A stretch of 8,877 nucleotides of DNA from Methanomassiliicoccales archaeon (GCA_024464195.1 JANHAK010000036.1:1-8877); one strand, 5' to 3'. Counted from the first letter of the stretch, positions 1-6,126 are shown. Translations and numbers: made by a program. The notes: generated by a model from the letters alone, not told the origin.

Positions 1-182
1 CTGCTACCGCAGAAAGAGACAAAATTATCGAAATAGCGTTCAAGAATGGTCTCATACTCCTGGGCTGTGGCAAGTCTTCAATTCGCTATATTCCCCCTTT
101 AACAACAACAATTGAAGAAATCGACACCGGGATTGAGATCCTGGCGCGATCGATCGCGACTGTTGAAAAGATGAAAAAATAG
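1..182 (+). CDS. Class III PLP-dependent aminotransferase, C-terminal end only
   Basis: Partial gene cut by the left edge of the window; about 59 residues are readable before the TAG stop at 180-182. The reading frame (first full codon at position 3) gives a motif GLILLGCGKSSIRYIPPL followed by an acidic EEID.GIEIL helix. This is the typical C-terminal small-domain strand and last helix of class III aminotransferases, the family of acetylornithine, 4-aminobutyrate and ornithine aminotransferases, and also of archaeal broad-specificity amino-acid racemases with the same fold. The catalytic lysine and PLP-binding parts lie outside the window, so substrate cannot be assigned. The protein ends with a short lysine-rich tail (VEKMKK). 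No clear terminator follows. The family is well supported; the exact reaction is not. Confidence 0.82.
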   Translation, partial: ATAERDKIIEIAFKNGLILLGCGKSSIRYIPPLTTTIEEIDTGIEILARSIATVEKMKK

Positions 183-605
183 AATTGAAGAATTGGATAA
201 TGAATATCCCTGGAAATAGCAAATTCGTTCGGATAGAGGAGAAAACTTAACAAAATCTTAATTAACGGAATTATTAGTGGGAAAAGAGATTTATTGCTGC
301 AGATTGCGTAATTTGGAAAGGGACAAAAGCTTCATTATTATCACAATCGCATTTAAACCAAACTTTTCTTTGATTCGAATAGTTGATTCTTCATTAATGA
401 TCGATACGTTTTTCTGGGCAATCTGATCCTCCTATCTGCGAGCCTAGCAATATACAAGGTGAATTGAGCTTTCCAGGAGGAGTTTTGATGTTTGTTTTAA
501 ATTTGAACATTTTAGAGGTAATGATTTGTAGTGGGTTGATGAAATTGATAAGCTTCGCACGTGAAAAAAAACGGTTCATATTGTACGGCATATATTTCAT
601 AGCTG
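183..605. other. AT-rich intergenic region, no supported gene
   Basis: About 420 bases between the aminotransferase stop and the 3' side of tRNA-Thr. I see only short frames on both strands. It contains small palindromes (ATTCGAAT near 374-381 and TCATTAATGA at 391-400) and one good-looking ribosome binding site, GGAGGAG at 476-482, placed five bases before an ATG at 488. A TATA-like stretch (aatatac, about 449-455) precedes it. The frame from that ATG runs straight through the antisense of the tRNA gene, so I do not call it a gene. The region may hold the 3' untranslated end of the aminotransferase mRNA. Confidence 0.6.
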
Positions 606-610
606 AAAAA
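606..610 (-). terminator. T-run terminator of tRNA-Thr
   Basis: Five A on the + strand read as TTTTT on the - strand immediately after the encoded CCA end of tRNA-Thr. Archaeal RNA polymerase commonly stops at such short T-runs without needing a hairpin. The position directly behind the RNA end supports this role. Confidence 0.5.
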
Positions 611-686
611 TGGAGCCACCAGGGAGATTTGAACTCCCGACCTGCTGATTACAAGTCAGCCGCTCTTCCAGCTAAGCTATGGTGGC
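611..686 (-). tRNA. tRNA-Thr (anticodon TGT), 3' CCA encoded
   Basis: On the - strand the sequence folds as a full cloverleaf: acceptor stem GCCACCA pairing with TGGTGGC, a D arm GCTT...GAGC with GG in the loop, an anticodon arm GCTGA-CTTGTAA-TCAGC giving anticodon TGT, a five-base variable loop AGGTC, and a T arm GGGAG-TTCAAAT-CTCCC. The discriminator base is T (614), as known for archaeal tRNA-Thr. The next three bases (611-613) encode CCA, so the 3' end is genome-encoded. No intron is present. It decodes ACA and probably other ACN codons. It lies downstream of the DUF362 gene on the same strand, but probably has its own promoter. Confidence 0.96.
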
Positions 687-710
687 ACCGTTCCGTGTAT
701 TTCACAACTA

Positions 711-722
711 GCATTTATCATT
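711..722 (-). promoter_or_regulatory. Possible TATA box of tRNA-Thr
   Basis: On the - strand AATGATAAATGC is centred about 29 bases before the 5' end of the mature tRNA, the distance expected of an archaeal box A. A second AT-rich block (CTTTTATGAA, near 725-734) lies about 45 bases away and fits less well. The match to the consensus is loose. Confidence 0.35.
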
Positions 723-814
723 TTTTCATAAAAGCGGTCAATTGTTGCTAATGTTTGTTCTATTTATCAAATTCTCCGGTTGGTCGCTGAATCAAGAACC
801 CGTAACTCTCCAAA

Positions 815-2032
815 TCATTTTTCTTTTTCATATAATTCTTCCGCTTCCTTTACAAAGATGTCGCTGCCGTATTTTGTTTCACCCTTTGCAAACTTTGAAA
901 GCATTTCCCGTACTATCATACCAGGTGGGGGGCATCCTGGAATGAACATTCCTTTATCCCTATTTCGATACTGACATTTACCAATGAGAACGAGTTTATC
1001 ACTTTTGGCAGGTTCAATTCCTTTGCCCAGTGCAATGACAATCCCTCCGTTGCGCCTGATCACCTCGAGCTCTCCAGACTTTTCCATGCGTTCGAGGGCA
1101 ACACTGAGCGCACCAGCACAACCGCTACAGGGATCGCCCCAAAGGATCTCAACGCCCTTATACAAACCATTCAGTAAGTAAACCGGCCTTTCAAATTTAA
1201 TATGAAGGTCAGATAGTTGATCCCCAATTATCGCGGGGGCGTATCTCTCAAGGTCGACGTCTCTGGCTTTGGCAATGAGTGACAGATGCCTTACCTCACA
1301 AGGAGAGAAGCCCATGATCCTACTTGCAATGAGATCTACGTCAAATTGATCTCGACCGGCGAGAAGAAGACCTGCGTTTGCGGGCGTACCAGTCAATGGC
1401 CCTTGTCCTTGCTGTCCGATAATGCCATCCATAATAACAAGTTTAGAGGAGATGATCGACGCCAGGTCAGCAATGCTCCCATCGAGGCCCATGAAATGAA
1501 ATTTTCTTTTCCACTGATGGGGAATGACGCCCTTTAGGTTTTTTATGGAAAGAGTCACTGTTGTGTTGATATGAGTCTTCATGACTGGCATGTTGATCAG
1601 AAATTCGCAATCTGCTATTGTTCGCGCAACTTCGATCGTATTAAAAACATTGGGTTGTTGAACGTTGATTTTGACTGTTGCATCTTTGTTCAGATCAACG
1701 ACTTTCAAATCGAGCTCCCTGGCGAGTTGCAGAAAACCCGTCTTCTCAAAACACTCAAGTGTGTCATGGCCGACCATCGACCCCTCTGCAATCGTGATCT
1801 TATCGACACCTCTTTCTCTCAGCCACTTAACGACTCCCTTGACGAGTAATGGGGAGGTCGTACTCCCTGATCTCCAATCCTCGCCCCAGCAGACATTTGG
1901 CTTGATGACAACGGAGGAAACATTTTGCAAATCATTCTCAACGGCCAAAGGTTGAAGAAGATTCTTCAATTCTTGTTCTATTTGTGTTATTTTATCACGG
2001 TGGCATCGGCGAATCGAAACGGGATACTTCAT
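815..2032 (-). CDS. DUF362 domain protein with a cysteine-rich C-terminal part
   Basis: A protein of about 405 residues from the ATG at 2032, which I choose because GGTGAT sits one base before it; in-frame GTG codons at 2041 and 2038 would add three residues. Numbering from the GTG at 2041, DUF362 hallmarks are KPNVCWGED (47-55), AEGS (85-88), MPVMKTH (151-157) and SIKNLKG (165-171). The DUF362 domain occurs in many archaeal and bacterial proteins, often beside or fused to ferredoxin domains, and has no firmly assigned reaction. Here there is no CxxCxxC ferredoxin module, but the last 110 residues contain C305 and C308 (PCSGC), C356 and C370 (GCPPPG), a set that could bind a metal or Fe-S cluster; this is inference. 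No signal peptide or membrane helix is seen, so the protein is probably cytoplasmic. It is divergent from the M42 peptidase gene and apparently transcribed alone. Confidence 0.9.
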   Translation of the reverse strand: MKYPVSIRRCHRDKITQIEQELKNLLQPLAVENDLQNVSSVVIKPNVCWGEDWRSGSTTSPLLVKGVVKWLRERGVDKITIAEGSMVGHDTLECFEKTGFLQLARELDLKVVDLNKDATVKINVQQPNVFNTIEVARTIADCEFLINMPVMKTHINTTVTLSIKNLKGVIPHQWKRKFHFMGLDGSIADLASIISSKLVIMDGIIGQQGQGPLTGTPANAGLLLAGRDQFDVDLIASRIMGFSPCEVRHLSLIAKARDVDLERYAPAIIGDQLSDLHIKFERPVYLLNGLYKGVEILWGDPCSGCAGALSVALERMEKSGELEVIRRNGGIVIALGKGIEPAKSDKLVLIGKCQYRNRDKGMFIPGCPPPGMIVREMLSKFAKGETKYGSDIFVKEAEELYEKEK

Positions 2033-2033
2033 T

Positions 2034-2039
2034 ATCACC
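2034..2039 (-). promoter_or_regulatory. Ribosome binding site that decides the DUF362 start
   Basis: GGTGAT on the - strand is complementary to the AUCACC of the archaeal 16S rRNA 3' end and is one base before the ATG at 2032. This favours that ATG over the two upstream in-frame GTG codons, which would overlap the site itself. Confidence 0.6.
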
Positions 2040-2062
2040 ACTGTTTTCTGTTTGGCCCTTTT

Positions 2063-2073
2063 ATCATATTTAC
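2063..2073 (-). promoter_or_regulatory. Probable TATA box of the DUF362 gene
   Basis: The - strand reads GTAAATATGAT, an AT-rich box centred about 36 bases before the ATG at 2032. Transcription would then start near 2042, leaving a short leader just long enough to hold the GGTGAT site. The match is fair, not perfect. Confidence 0.4.
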
Positions 2074-2126
2074 TTACTTATGATGATATCGGTTGTAGCA
2101 GTAAAGACATGCGAATCTCAGAGAAG

Positions 2127-2134
2127 TTTTATTA
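2127..2134 (+). promoter_or_regulatory. Probable TATA box of the M42 peptidase gene
   Basis: TTTTATTA resembles the archaeal box A consensus. It predicts a start of transcription near 2156 and a leader of about 40 bases carrying the GAGGT ribosome binding site at 2186-2190. It lies within the divergent promoter region shared with the DUF362 gene. Confidence 0.4.
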
Positions 2135-2196
2135 CTAGTTTTGTCTTCCTCTTTCAAAAGGATCGAGTCCTCAGATCCAAGAAATGAGGTATCATT

Positions 2197-3315
2197 ATGG
2201 ATAAAGAATCTCTAAAATTTTTTGAAGAACTCTGCAACAGTTCAGGTCCAGCGGGGTTCGAAAGGGAAACAACGCTATTGATGAAAAGCTACGTTCAGAA
2301 ATGGGCGGATACCGTCTATACTGATAGAATAGGAAGTCTTGTTTTCGAAAAAAGAGGAAATTCAGAGACCCCTACAATCTTGATACCGGGGCATATCGAT
2401 GAAATCGGATTCGTTATCACAAGCATTACGGATCAGGGTTTCTTAACATTTCATCAGCTCGGCGGGTGGTTCGACCAAGGTCTTCTTGGTCAGAGAGTTA
2501 CCGTGATGACAAGAAAGGGGAAGCTGAGAGGAGTCATTGCAATCAAACCTCCGCATCTTATGGATGAGGAAGAAAGAAAGAAGGTTATTACAAAGGATAA
2601 AATGTTCATCGATATTGGCTGTTCAAATAAGGATGAAGCCGAAGAGATGGGTGTTCGGATCGGTGACGCCGTCGTTCCAGACTCGACATTTTTCACAATA
2701 AAGAAGAGGGCATTCAAGGAAGGAAAATTCATTGGGATAAAGACACTAGCCTTTGGAAAAGCGTTTGATGATCGGGTTGGAGCGTTTATTGCTGCTCAGG
2801 TTGTTAGGACATTAAAAGAAAAAGACATCGATCACCCGAATAAGGTTGTCGGTGCCGCGACAGTTCAGGAAGAAGTAGGACTAAGGGGTGCGAGGACAGT
2901 TGCAAACCTTGTAAAACCCGATGTTGCTATTGTCATCGATGTGGAAATCTCTGGTGATGTTCCTGGTGTGGAACCAAGGCAGGCACAAGCTAAATTGGGA
3001 GAAGGCATCGCGATCACGGCGTACGATGCATCAATGATTCCTAATCAGCCTCTCAAAGAATTGGCAATTAGCATCTGTGAGAAAAATCGTATACCTTATC
3101 AATTGGCAACGACAGCGATGGGTGGTACAGATGCAGGCGCAGTTCATATCAGCAATATCGGCTGTCCAAGCATCGTTGTTGGACCGCCGACACGTCACAT
3201 TCACTCACACGTTGGTATCCTAGATCTGGGGGATGTTGATCACTGCATAAAGTTCGTCGTTGAGATGGTTAAGGTTCTAGACAAGTCAAAGGTAGATTCG
3301 TTGACGCTAATCTAA
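2197..3315 (+). CDS. M42 family metallo-aminopeptidase
   Basis: A 372-residue protein, the usual length of M42 (TET/YsdC/FrvX-type) aminopeptidases, which remove N-terminal residues from short peptides using two metal ions, usually as large cytoplasmic tetrahedral assemblies. The start is ATG with GAGGT seven bases upstream. Expected active-site residues are all present: H66 and D68 in GHIDEIGF, D191 in KAFDDRVG (bridging metal ligand), E225 (catalytic base) and E226 in VQEEVGLRGA, D248 in VIDVE, and H336 in RHIHSH. The region from about residue 75 to 165 is the usual inserted beta-domain for assembly. N-terminal SGPAGFE is also typical of the family. Related members can act as endoglucanases or deblocking peptidases, so the exact specificity is open, but peptide turnover after the proteasome is the most likely job. 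It is followed 92 bases later by the FKBP gene, which seems to have its own promoter. Confidence 0.94.
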   Translation: MDKESLKFFEELCNSSGPAGFERETTLLMKSYVQKWADTVYTDRIGSLVFEKRGNSETPTILIPGHIDEIGFVITSITDQGFLTFHQLGGWFDQGLLGQRVTVMTRKGKLRGVIAIKPPHLMDEEERKKVITKDKMFIDIGCSNKDEAEEMGVRIGDAVVPDSTFFTIKKRAFKEGKFIGIKTLAFGKAFDDRVGAFIAAQVVRTLKEKDIDHPNKVVGAATVQEEVGLRGARTVANLVKPDVAIVIDVEISGDVPGVEPRQAQAKLGEGIAITAYDASMIPNQPLKELAISICEKNRIPYQLATTAMGGTDAGAVHISNIGCPSIVVGPPTRHIHSHVGILDLGDVDHCIKFVVEMVKVLDKSKVDSLTLI

Positions 3316-3342
3316 AACGATTGTGATATCTCAGAGACCAAA

Positions 3343-3351
3343 AATTATAAG
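3343..3351 (+). promoter_or_regulatory. Probable TATA box of the FKBP gene
   Basis: AATTATAAG in the gap after the M42 gene is a good archaeal box A. It predicts transcription starting near 3373 and a leader of about 35 bases before the ATG at 3408, so the FKBP gene is probably transcribed independently of the peptidase gene. Confidence 0.5.
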
Positions 3352-3397
3352 AACAGTCAAAGGATGACACCGCTTATCGTTACTGACGGTGTTCATT

Positions 3398-3403
3398 GGT
3401 GAG
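3398..3403 (+). promoter_or_regulatory. Ribosome binding site that decides the FKBP start
   Basis: GGTGAG, complementary to the 16S rRNA 3' end, is four bases before the ATG at 3408. A start at the upstream TTG (3396) would put the site inside the coding sequence, so 3408 is preferred. Confidence 0.55.
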
Positions 3404-3407
3404 TTCA

Positions 3408-4199
3408 ATGTCGACAGAGAAAGCGAACGAAGGTGTCAAGATCTCAAAAGGTGACATTATCCGGCTTGAATTTGACGGCTGGATTATGGAGAGCGGCGAG
3501 CTTTTCGACACAACGAATGCGGAAAAGGCCAAGGAGGCCGGGATTTTCAATGAGAATCTCACTTACGCTCCGATTCCAATATTGCTTGGAAGCGGCAGAA
3601 TATTCGAGGGGCTCGAAGAGGCCATCCTTGATGCGGAAGTCGGTGTTGAAAAGGAGGTTGTTGTTCCTCCAGAGAAGGCTGCGGGACAGAGAGATCCAAA
3701 GCTCGTAGAAATACATCCAATAAGAGAATTCTTGAAACAAAATATCGAACCGAAGGTCGGTATGGAAATTAGCATGAAAAATCGGGTTGGGACAATTATC
3801 TCAGTTACGACTGGTAGAGTCAGGATTGATTTCAATAAAAGGCTTGCAGGCAAGACCCTGAGGTATAAATTTAAGGTCGTTTCTAAAATCGAAGATCCTG
3901 AAGAAAAAGTAAAAGCAATTCTCGAGATGGATTATGGCACGAGCGACGGATTCAAAGTTTCACTTGAAGACAAGAAAGCAACCATTTTCCTTCCAGACGT
4001 CTGCAAGTATGATCAAAAATGGCTCATTTCGAAGTACAGAATTGTCTCTGATCTGAGAGATGCTTTGGGTTTCAATACGGTGCAATTCGTTGAAGAATAT
4101 ATAAAGAAAGAAGAGGAATCGAAAGTCGAGGAAAAGAAGGGCAATGAAGAGAAAATTGAGGCTGTTGAAAACCCCGAAAAATCCGAGACTTCTCAATGA
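3408..4199 (+). CDS. Long-type archaeal FKBP peptidyl-prolyl cis-trans isomerase
   Basis: A 263-residue protein from the ATG at 3408; extending to TTG 3396 would add MVSS. The order of parts matches a SlyD-like FKBP: first strands with GELFDTT (30-36), the core LLGSGRIFEGLEEAI (59-73), GVEKEVVVPPEKAAG (79-93), an inserted IF (insert-in-flap) domain from about 91 to 148, and the closing strand NKRLAGKTLRYKFKV (143-157). The IF domain in this family gives chaperone activity on unfolded proteins. A further domain follows (about 164-232), then a highly charged Glu/Lys tail to the end, as in the long archaeal FKBP class of about 26-30 kDa. The tail lacks the His-rich metal region of bacterial SlyD. 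No signal peptide is present, so it acts in the cytoplasm on nascent or stressed proteins. Confidence 0.93.
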   Translation: MSTEKANEGVKISKGDIIRLEFDGWIMESGELFDTTNAEKAKEAGIFNENLTYAPIPILLGSGRIFEGLEEAILDAEVGVEKEVVVPPEKAAGQRDPKLVEIHPIREFLKQNIEPKVGMEISMKNRVGTIISVTTGRVRIDFNKRLAGKTLRYKFKVVSKIEDPEEKVKAILEMDYGTSDGFKVSLEDKKATIFLPDVCKYDQKWLISKYRIVSDLRDALGFNTVQFVEEYIKKEEESKVEEKKGNEEKIEAVENPEKSETSQ

Positions 4200-4239
4200 T
4201 TAAACCAACTGCAAATCATGCTTGATCCAGCGAGCAATC

Positions 4240-4247
4240 TTTTTATT
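4240..4247 (+). promoter_or_regulatory. TATA box of tRNA-Arg
   Basis: TTTTTATT is centred about 29 bases before the 5' end of the mature tRNA, the expected spacing for an archaeal tRNA promoter. Confidence 0.55.
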
Positions 4248-4272
4248 TTGCATTTTTTCTATCTAAGTATAT

Positions 4273-4347
4273 GGGCGTGTGGCCTAGCATGGATATGGCA
4301 GCAGCCTCCTAAGCTGCAAGTCAGGGGTTCAAATCCCCTCACGCCCG
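4273..4347 (+). tRNA. tRNA-Arg (anticodon CCT)
   Basis: A complete 75-base cloverleaf: acceptor GGGCGTG with CACGCCC, a D arm GCC...GGC with GG in the loop, an anticodon arm GCAGC-CTCCTAA-GCTGC giving anticodon CCT, variable loop AAGTC, and T arm AGGGG-TTCAAAT-CCCCT. Discriminator is G. The following bases are CAC, so CCA is not encoded here, unlike the tRNA-Thr of this window. It reads the AGG codon. No intron is seen. Confidence 0.96.
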
Positions 4348-4361
4348 CACAATAATCTTGC

Positions 4362-4368
4362 TTTTTTT
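4362..4368 (+). terminator. T7 terminator of tRNA-Arg
   Basis: A run of seven T begins 15 bases after the end of the tRNA, a typical archaeal intrinsic stop signal. Confidence 0.6.
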
Positions 4369-4456
4369 GGAATTCGGACATGAAAATTTCTTCAATGAAG
4401 AATCTAGGGAAATCTATTGGATTGATTATCAATGGAGATACTAATGGTGACACCCG

Positions 4457-4469
4457 AAAATAAAATAAT
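4457..4469 (+). promoter_or_regulatory. Possible TATA box of the histidine phosphatase gene
   Basis: AAAATAAAATAAT is centred about 37 bases before the chosen ATG at 4500 and would give a leader of roughly 10 bases. It is AT-rich but not a close consensus match. Confidence 0.35.
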
Positions 4470-4499
4470 GAGAAAGCTATCTTGATGGTCAGGATTCAT

Positions 4500-5132
4500 A
4501 TGGATCTTATCCTCGTTAGACATGGCGAAACGGACTGGAATCGAAATCTTGTTTTCAGAGGCCGTATTGACGTTCCACTCAATGAAACTGGATTGGCTCA
4601 GGCCGCGGCGACGGCGGAAGTGCTGAAAAATCATCCGATTTCTTCTGCCTATAGCAGTCCTCTTCTTCGTGCGATGAAGACCGCTGAGATCATCGCAAGA
4701 CCGCATTCACTTCAGGTTTTTCCGGATGAAGATCTCATCGACATCAATTATGGCCTACTTCAGGGTTTATCCGAGGATGAAGCAAGATTGCGTTATCCAA
4801 AATTAATTGAAGAATGGAATTCGCATCCTGAAAAGGTAAAATTCCCCGATGGAGAGAGTCTTATCGATGTATGGAAGAGGACTCAAAATTTCTTGAATCG
4901 TCTCATGGCATTGGGAGAACAAGAAAGGGTACTGGTTGTTTCCCATCGAATTCCAATCAAGCTTATTTCATTGGCTCTCTTAGGAATGGATTTGGAAGAA
5001 ATGAATAAGATCAAACACGATACGTGCGCGATCTCGACATTTTGGATTGAATACGGATGTGTAAGGGAATCATCGCTCAATGATTCCCGACACCTTTTAC
5101 ACCTCAGCGCCAGGCAGATGAAGGATTTTTAA
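4500..5132 (+). CDS. Histidine phosphatase family protein (phosphoglycerate mutase-like)
   Basis: A 210-residue protein from the ATG at 4500, chosen because the family usually begins a few residues before the RHG motif; an ATG at 4485 would add five residues and has no ribosome binding site. R7-H8-G9 in LILVRHGETDWN holds the histidine that is phosphorylated during catalysis. Other expected residues are R57 in SSPLLRAMKTAE and H149 in VVSHR. The acid position normally filled by Glu in LREI.G is D81 (LIDINYG), and the usual SHGG is SHRI; I recall a subfamily sharing this SHR..K motif, so both changes look like lineage features and not loss of activity. The family includes cofactor-dependent phosphoglycerate mutases, alpha-ribazole phosphatases and broad phosphatases. 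Length and motifs fit a small phosphatase better than a true mutase. Substrate is unknown; cytoplasmic; apparently a single-gene unit. Confidence 0.9.
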   Translation: MDLILVRHGETDWNRNLVFRGRIDVPLNETGLAQAAATAEVLKNHPISSAYSSPLLRAMKTAEIIARPHSLQVFPDEDLIDINYGLLQGLSEDEARLRYPKLIEEWNSHPEKVKFPDGESLIDVWKRTQNFLNRLMALGEQERVLVVSHRIPIKLISLALLGMDLEEMNKIKHDTCAISTFWIEYGCVRESSLNDSRHLLHLSARQMKDF

Positions 5133-5164
5133 ATCATCTCGGCTAAGCATTAACGTAGATTGGC

Positions 5165-5194
5165 GATTGATTTCTAACTATATCTCAATGATTG
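5165..5194 (+). repeat. 30-base direct repeat, copy 1
   Basis: Copy 1 of a repeat with core CTAACTATATCTCAATG. It matches copy 2 at 28 of 30 positions; the differences are at repeat positions 9 (T here, C in copy 2) and 27 (A here, T in copy 2). The period of 66 bases leaves a 36-base gap. See the finding on CRISPR-like geometry. Confidence 0.85.
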
Positions 5195-5230
5195 CCACTG
5201 GAAAAACATATATCTGGCTTGCATTTGTAA

Positions 5231-5260
5231 GATTGATTCCTAACTATATCTCAATGTTTG
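5231..5260 (+). repeat. 30-base direct repeat, copy 2
   Basis: Second copy, 66 bases after the first. No third copy is recognisable 66 bases further on (near 5297-5326) or before copy 1, where the phosphatase gene ends. Confidence 0.85.
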
Positions 5261-5484
5261 TTTTTCGCGCGCTCTTTTTTCAAGAATCGATCCATAAGTC
5301 AATCGCAACTTCTTTCATGTCCAGCCAAAGATTCAGATATTTGCTAAATGCGACTGCTGATCTTGCACATTGTCAAAATTATTATGATATGATTTTTTTT
5401 AGAATTAATTCACACCTTTTACTTATCAACAGATAACACATAAAGACCGAATATTTCGTTTATACCAGCATATCGAAAAGGCGT

Positions 5485-5530
5485 TTCCATCCTTTCTGAA
5501 ACGAGATTAACTCGTTCACTCAGATGGGAA
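5485..5530 (+). other. Imperfect two-part hairpin
   Basis: Outer arm TTCCATC (5485-5491) pairs with GATGGGAA (5523-5530) with one bulge; then a small internal loop; then TGAAACGAG (5497-5505) pairs with CTCGTTCA (5511-5518) with one bulged A, closing a five-base loop ATTAA. It does not end in a T-run, so it is not a plain terminator. It could be part of a small RNA or a leader structure for the membrane-protein gene; DNA-level chance pairing is also possible. Confidence 0.4.
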
Positions 5531-5592
5531 TAATCGGTTCGATAGTCATACTCGATAAAATAAATTCTTTACGAGAAAATTCTTGAGAGAAA

Positions 5593-5602
5593 CTTAAATA
5601 AT
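5593..5602 (+). promoter_or_regulatory. Probable TATA box of the membrane-protein gene
   Basis: CTTAAATAAT is a fair archaeal box A. It predicts transcription from about 5624, a short leader before the ATG at 5649 or a longer one before the ATG at 5706. Confidence 0.4.
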
Positions 5603-5648
5603 TGCACAACGGAATTCATTACTGAAAGGGAAACGAAAATACTGCCCT

Positions 5649-6071
5649 ATGAGAAGCGTTTGGGTGTATTTTTCGCACGCAATATGGGGGGATCAGTTGT
5701 TGAATATGGCTTGGAGTCCGGGTAAACTTACTTACGGGGTGCTAATTTTCGTCTTCTTCCTTATTGCATTAGCGATTGCAGAACTCATTGCGTGGTACGT
5801 TGGGGATTGGCTCCTTTTGATTCCGATATTGCTCGTTGAATGTGGTGTGTTTATTGTTATACTTGGTTCCTTGATAACTCACAAAGCTGACTATAAGAGA
5901 ATCGACTCGATCGCATCTTACTATGCTTTCTGGGGTTGTCTTGCGTTGATCGTAGGAATATTGTGGTTTGTAAACGTGTGGTTCCCTGGGAATATACCTG
6001 AAATCATTGCGATCTTTCTTATCTGGCTTGCACTGATGATACTTTTTCTTTCACTAAAAAGGAGAAGATAA
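5649..6071 (+). CDS. Small four-helix integral membrane protein of unknown function
   Basis: A 140-residue protein that I do not recognise. Hydrophobic stretches predict four membrane helices at about residues 31-51, 54-75, 91-111 and 116-136, with short loops; the protein ends in the positive LKRRR, suggesting that the C-terminus is cytoplasmic. Acidic residues sit within the first and second helices (E45, E64), which is uncommon for a simple membrane anchor. Before helix 1 is an amphipathic, tryptophan-containing N-terminus. The start is uncertain: ATG 5649 has no clear ribosome binding site, and ATG 5706 (residue 20) would give a 121-residue protein that keeps all four helices. The flavoprotein gene follows after 92 bases with its own TATA box, so a functional link is not shown. 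Codon-like organisation and a clean promoter support a real gene. Confidence 0.7.
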   Translation: MRSVWVYFSHAIWGDQLLNMAWSPGKLTYGVLIFVFFLIALAIAELIAWYVGDWLLLIPILLVECGVFIVILGSLITHKADYKRIDSIASYYAFWGCLALIVGILWFVNVWFPGNIPEIIAIFLIWLALMILFLSLKRRR

Positions 6072-6126
6072 AAGAATAAGTGGCCAATCACGGTAATTGC
6101 TTTCTCTTGAATTTTCATCAGAAAAG

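Larger units (their letters stand above)
5133..5648. other. 516-base intergenic region with a direct repeat and a hairpin
   Basis: No convincing coding frame is present on either strand. It holds an imperfect 30-base direct repeat (5165-5194 and 5231-5260), AT-rich sequence with a T8 run near 5393-5400, an imperfect hairpin at 5485-5530, and the presumed promoter of the following membrane-protein gene. A TATA-like GTTTATACC near 5459-5467 precedes the hairpin and could drive a small RNA, but this is speculative. Confidence 0.6.

Noticed and set aside
394..600. 68-codon - frame downstream of tRNA-Thr
   Set aside because: Low-complexity AT-rich translation, no ribosome binding site and no recognisable family.
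611..686. tRNA-Thr as an integration site
   Set aside because: No second copy of the tRNA 3' end and no integrase or mobile gene in the window.
464..751. 95-codon + frame
   Set aside because: Its second half is the translated antisense of tRNA-Thr (the familiar GDLNSRPADYKSAALP pattern of spurious proteins); the first half resembles nothing known.
2080..2086. ATGATGA as box C of a C/D guide RNA
   Set aside because: No matching CTGA box D at a suitable distance downstream, and it lies in the divergent promoter region.
4259..4453. 64-codon - frame across tRNA-Arg
   Set aside because: Contains the GVRGFEPLTCSLGGC pattern that arises from reading the antisense of a tRNA gene.
4380..4463. 27-codon + frame between tRNA-Arg and the phosphatase
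   Set aside because: Starts right after the tRNA terminator without promoter or ribosome binding site and has no recognisable content.
5165..5260. Calling a CRISPR array
   Set aside because: Only two imperfect units, no third copy, no leader and no cas genes in the window; reported as a repeat with a finding instead.
5167..5436. 89-codon + frame over the direct repeats, starting with TTG
   Set aside because: No ribosome binding site, no family resemblance, and repeat differences all change residues. It looks like chance reading of intergenic DNA.
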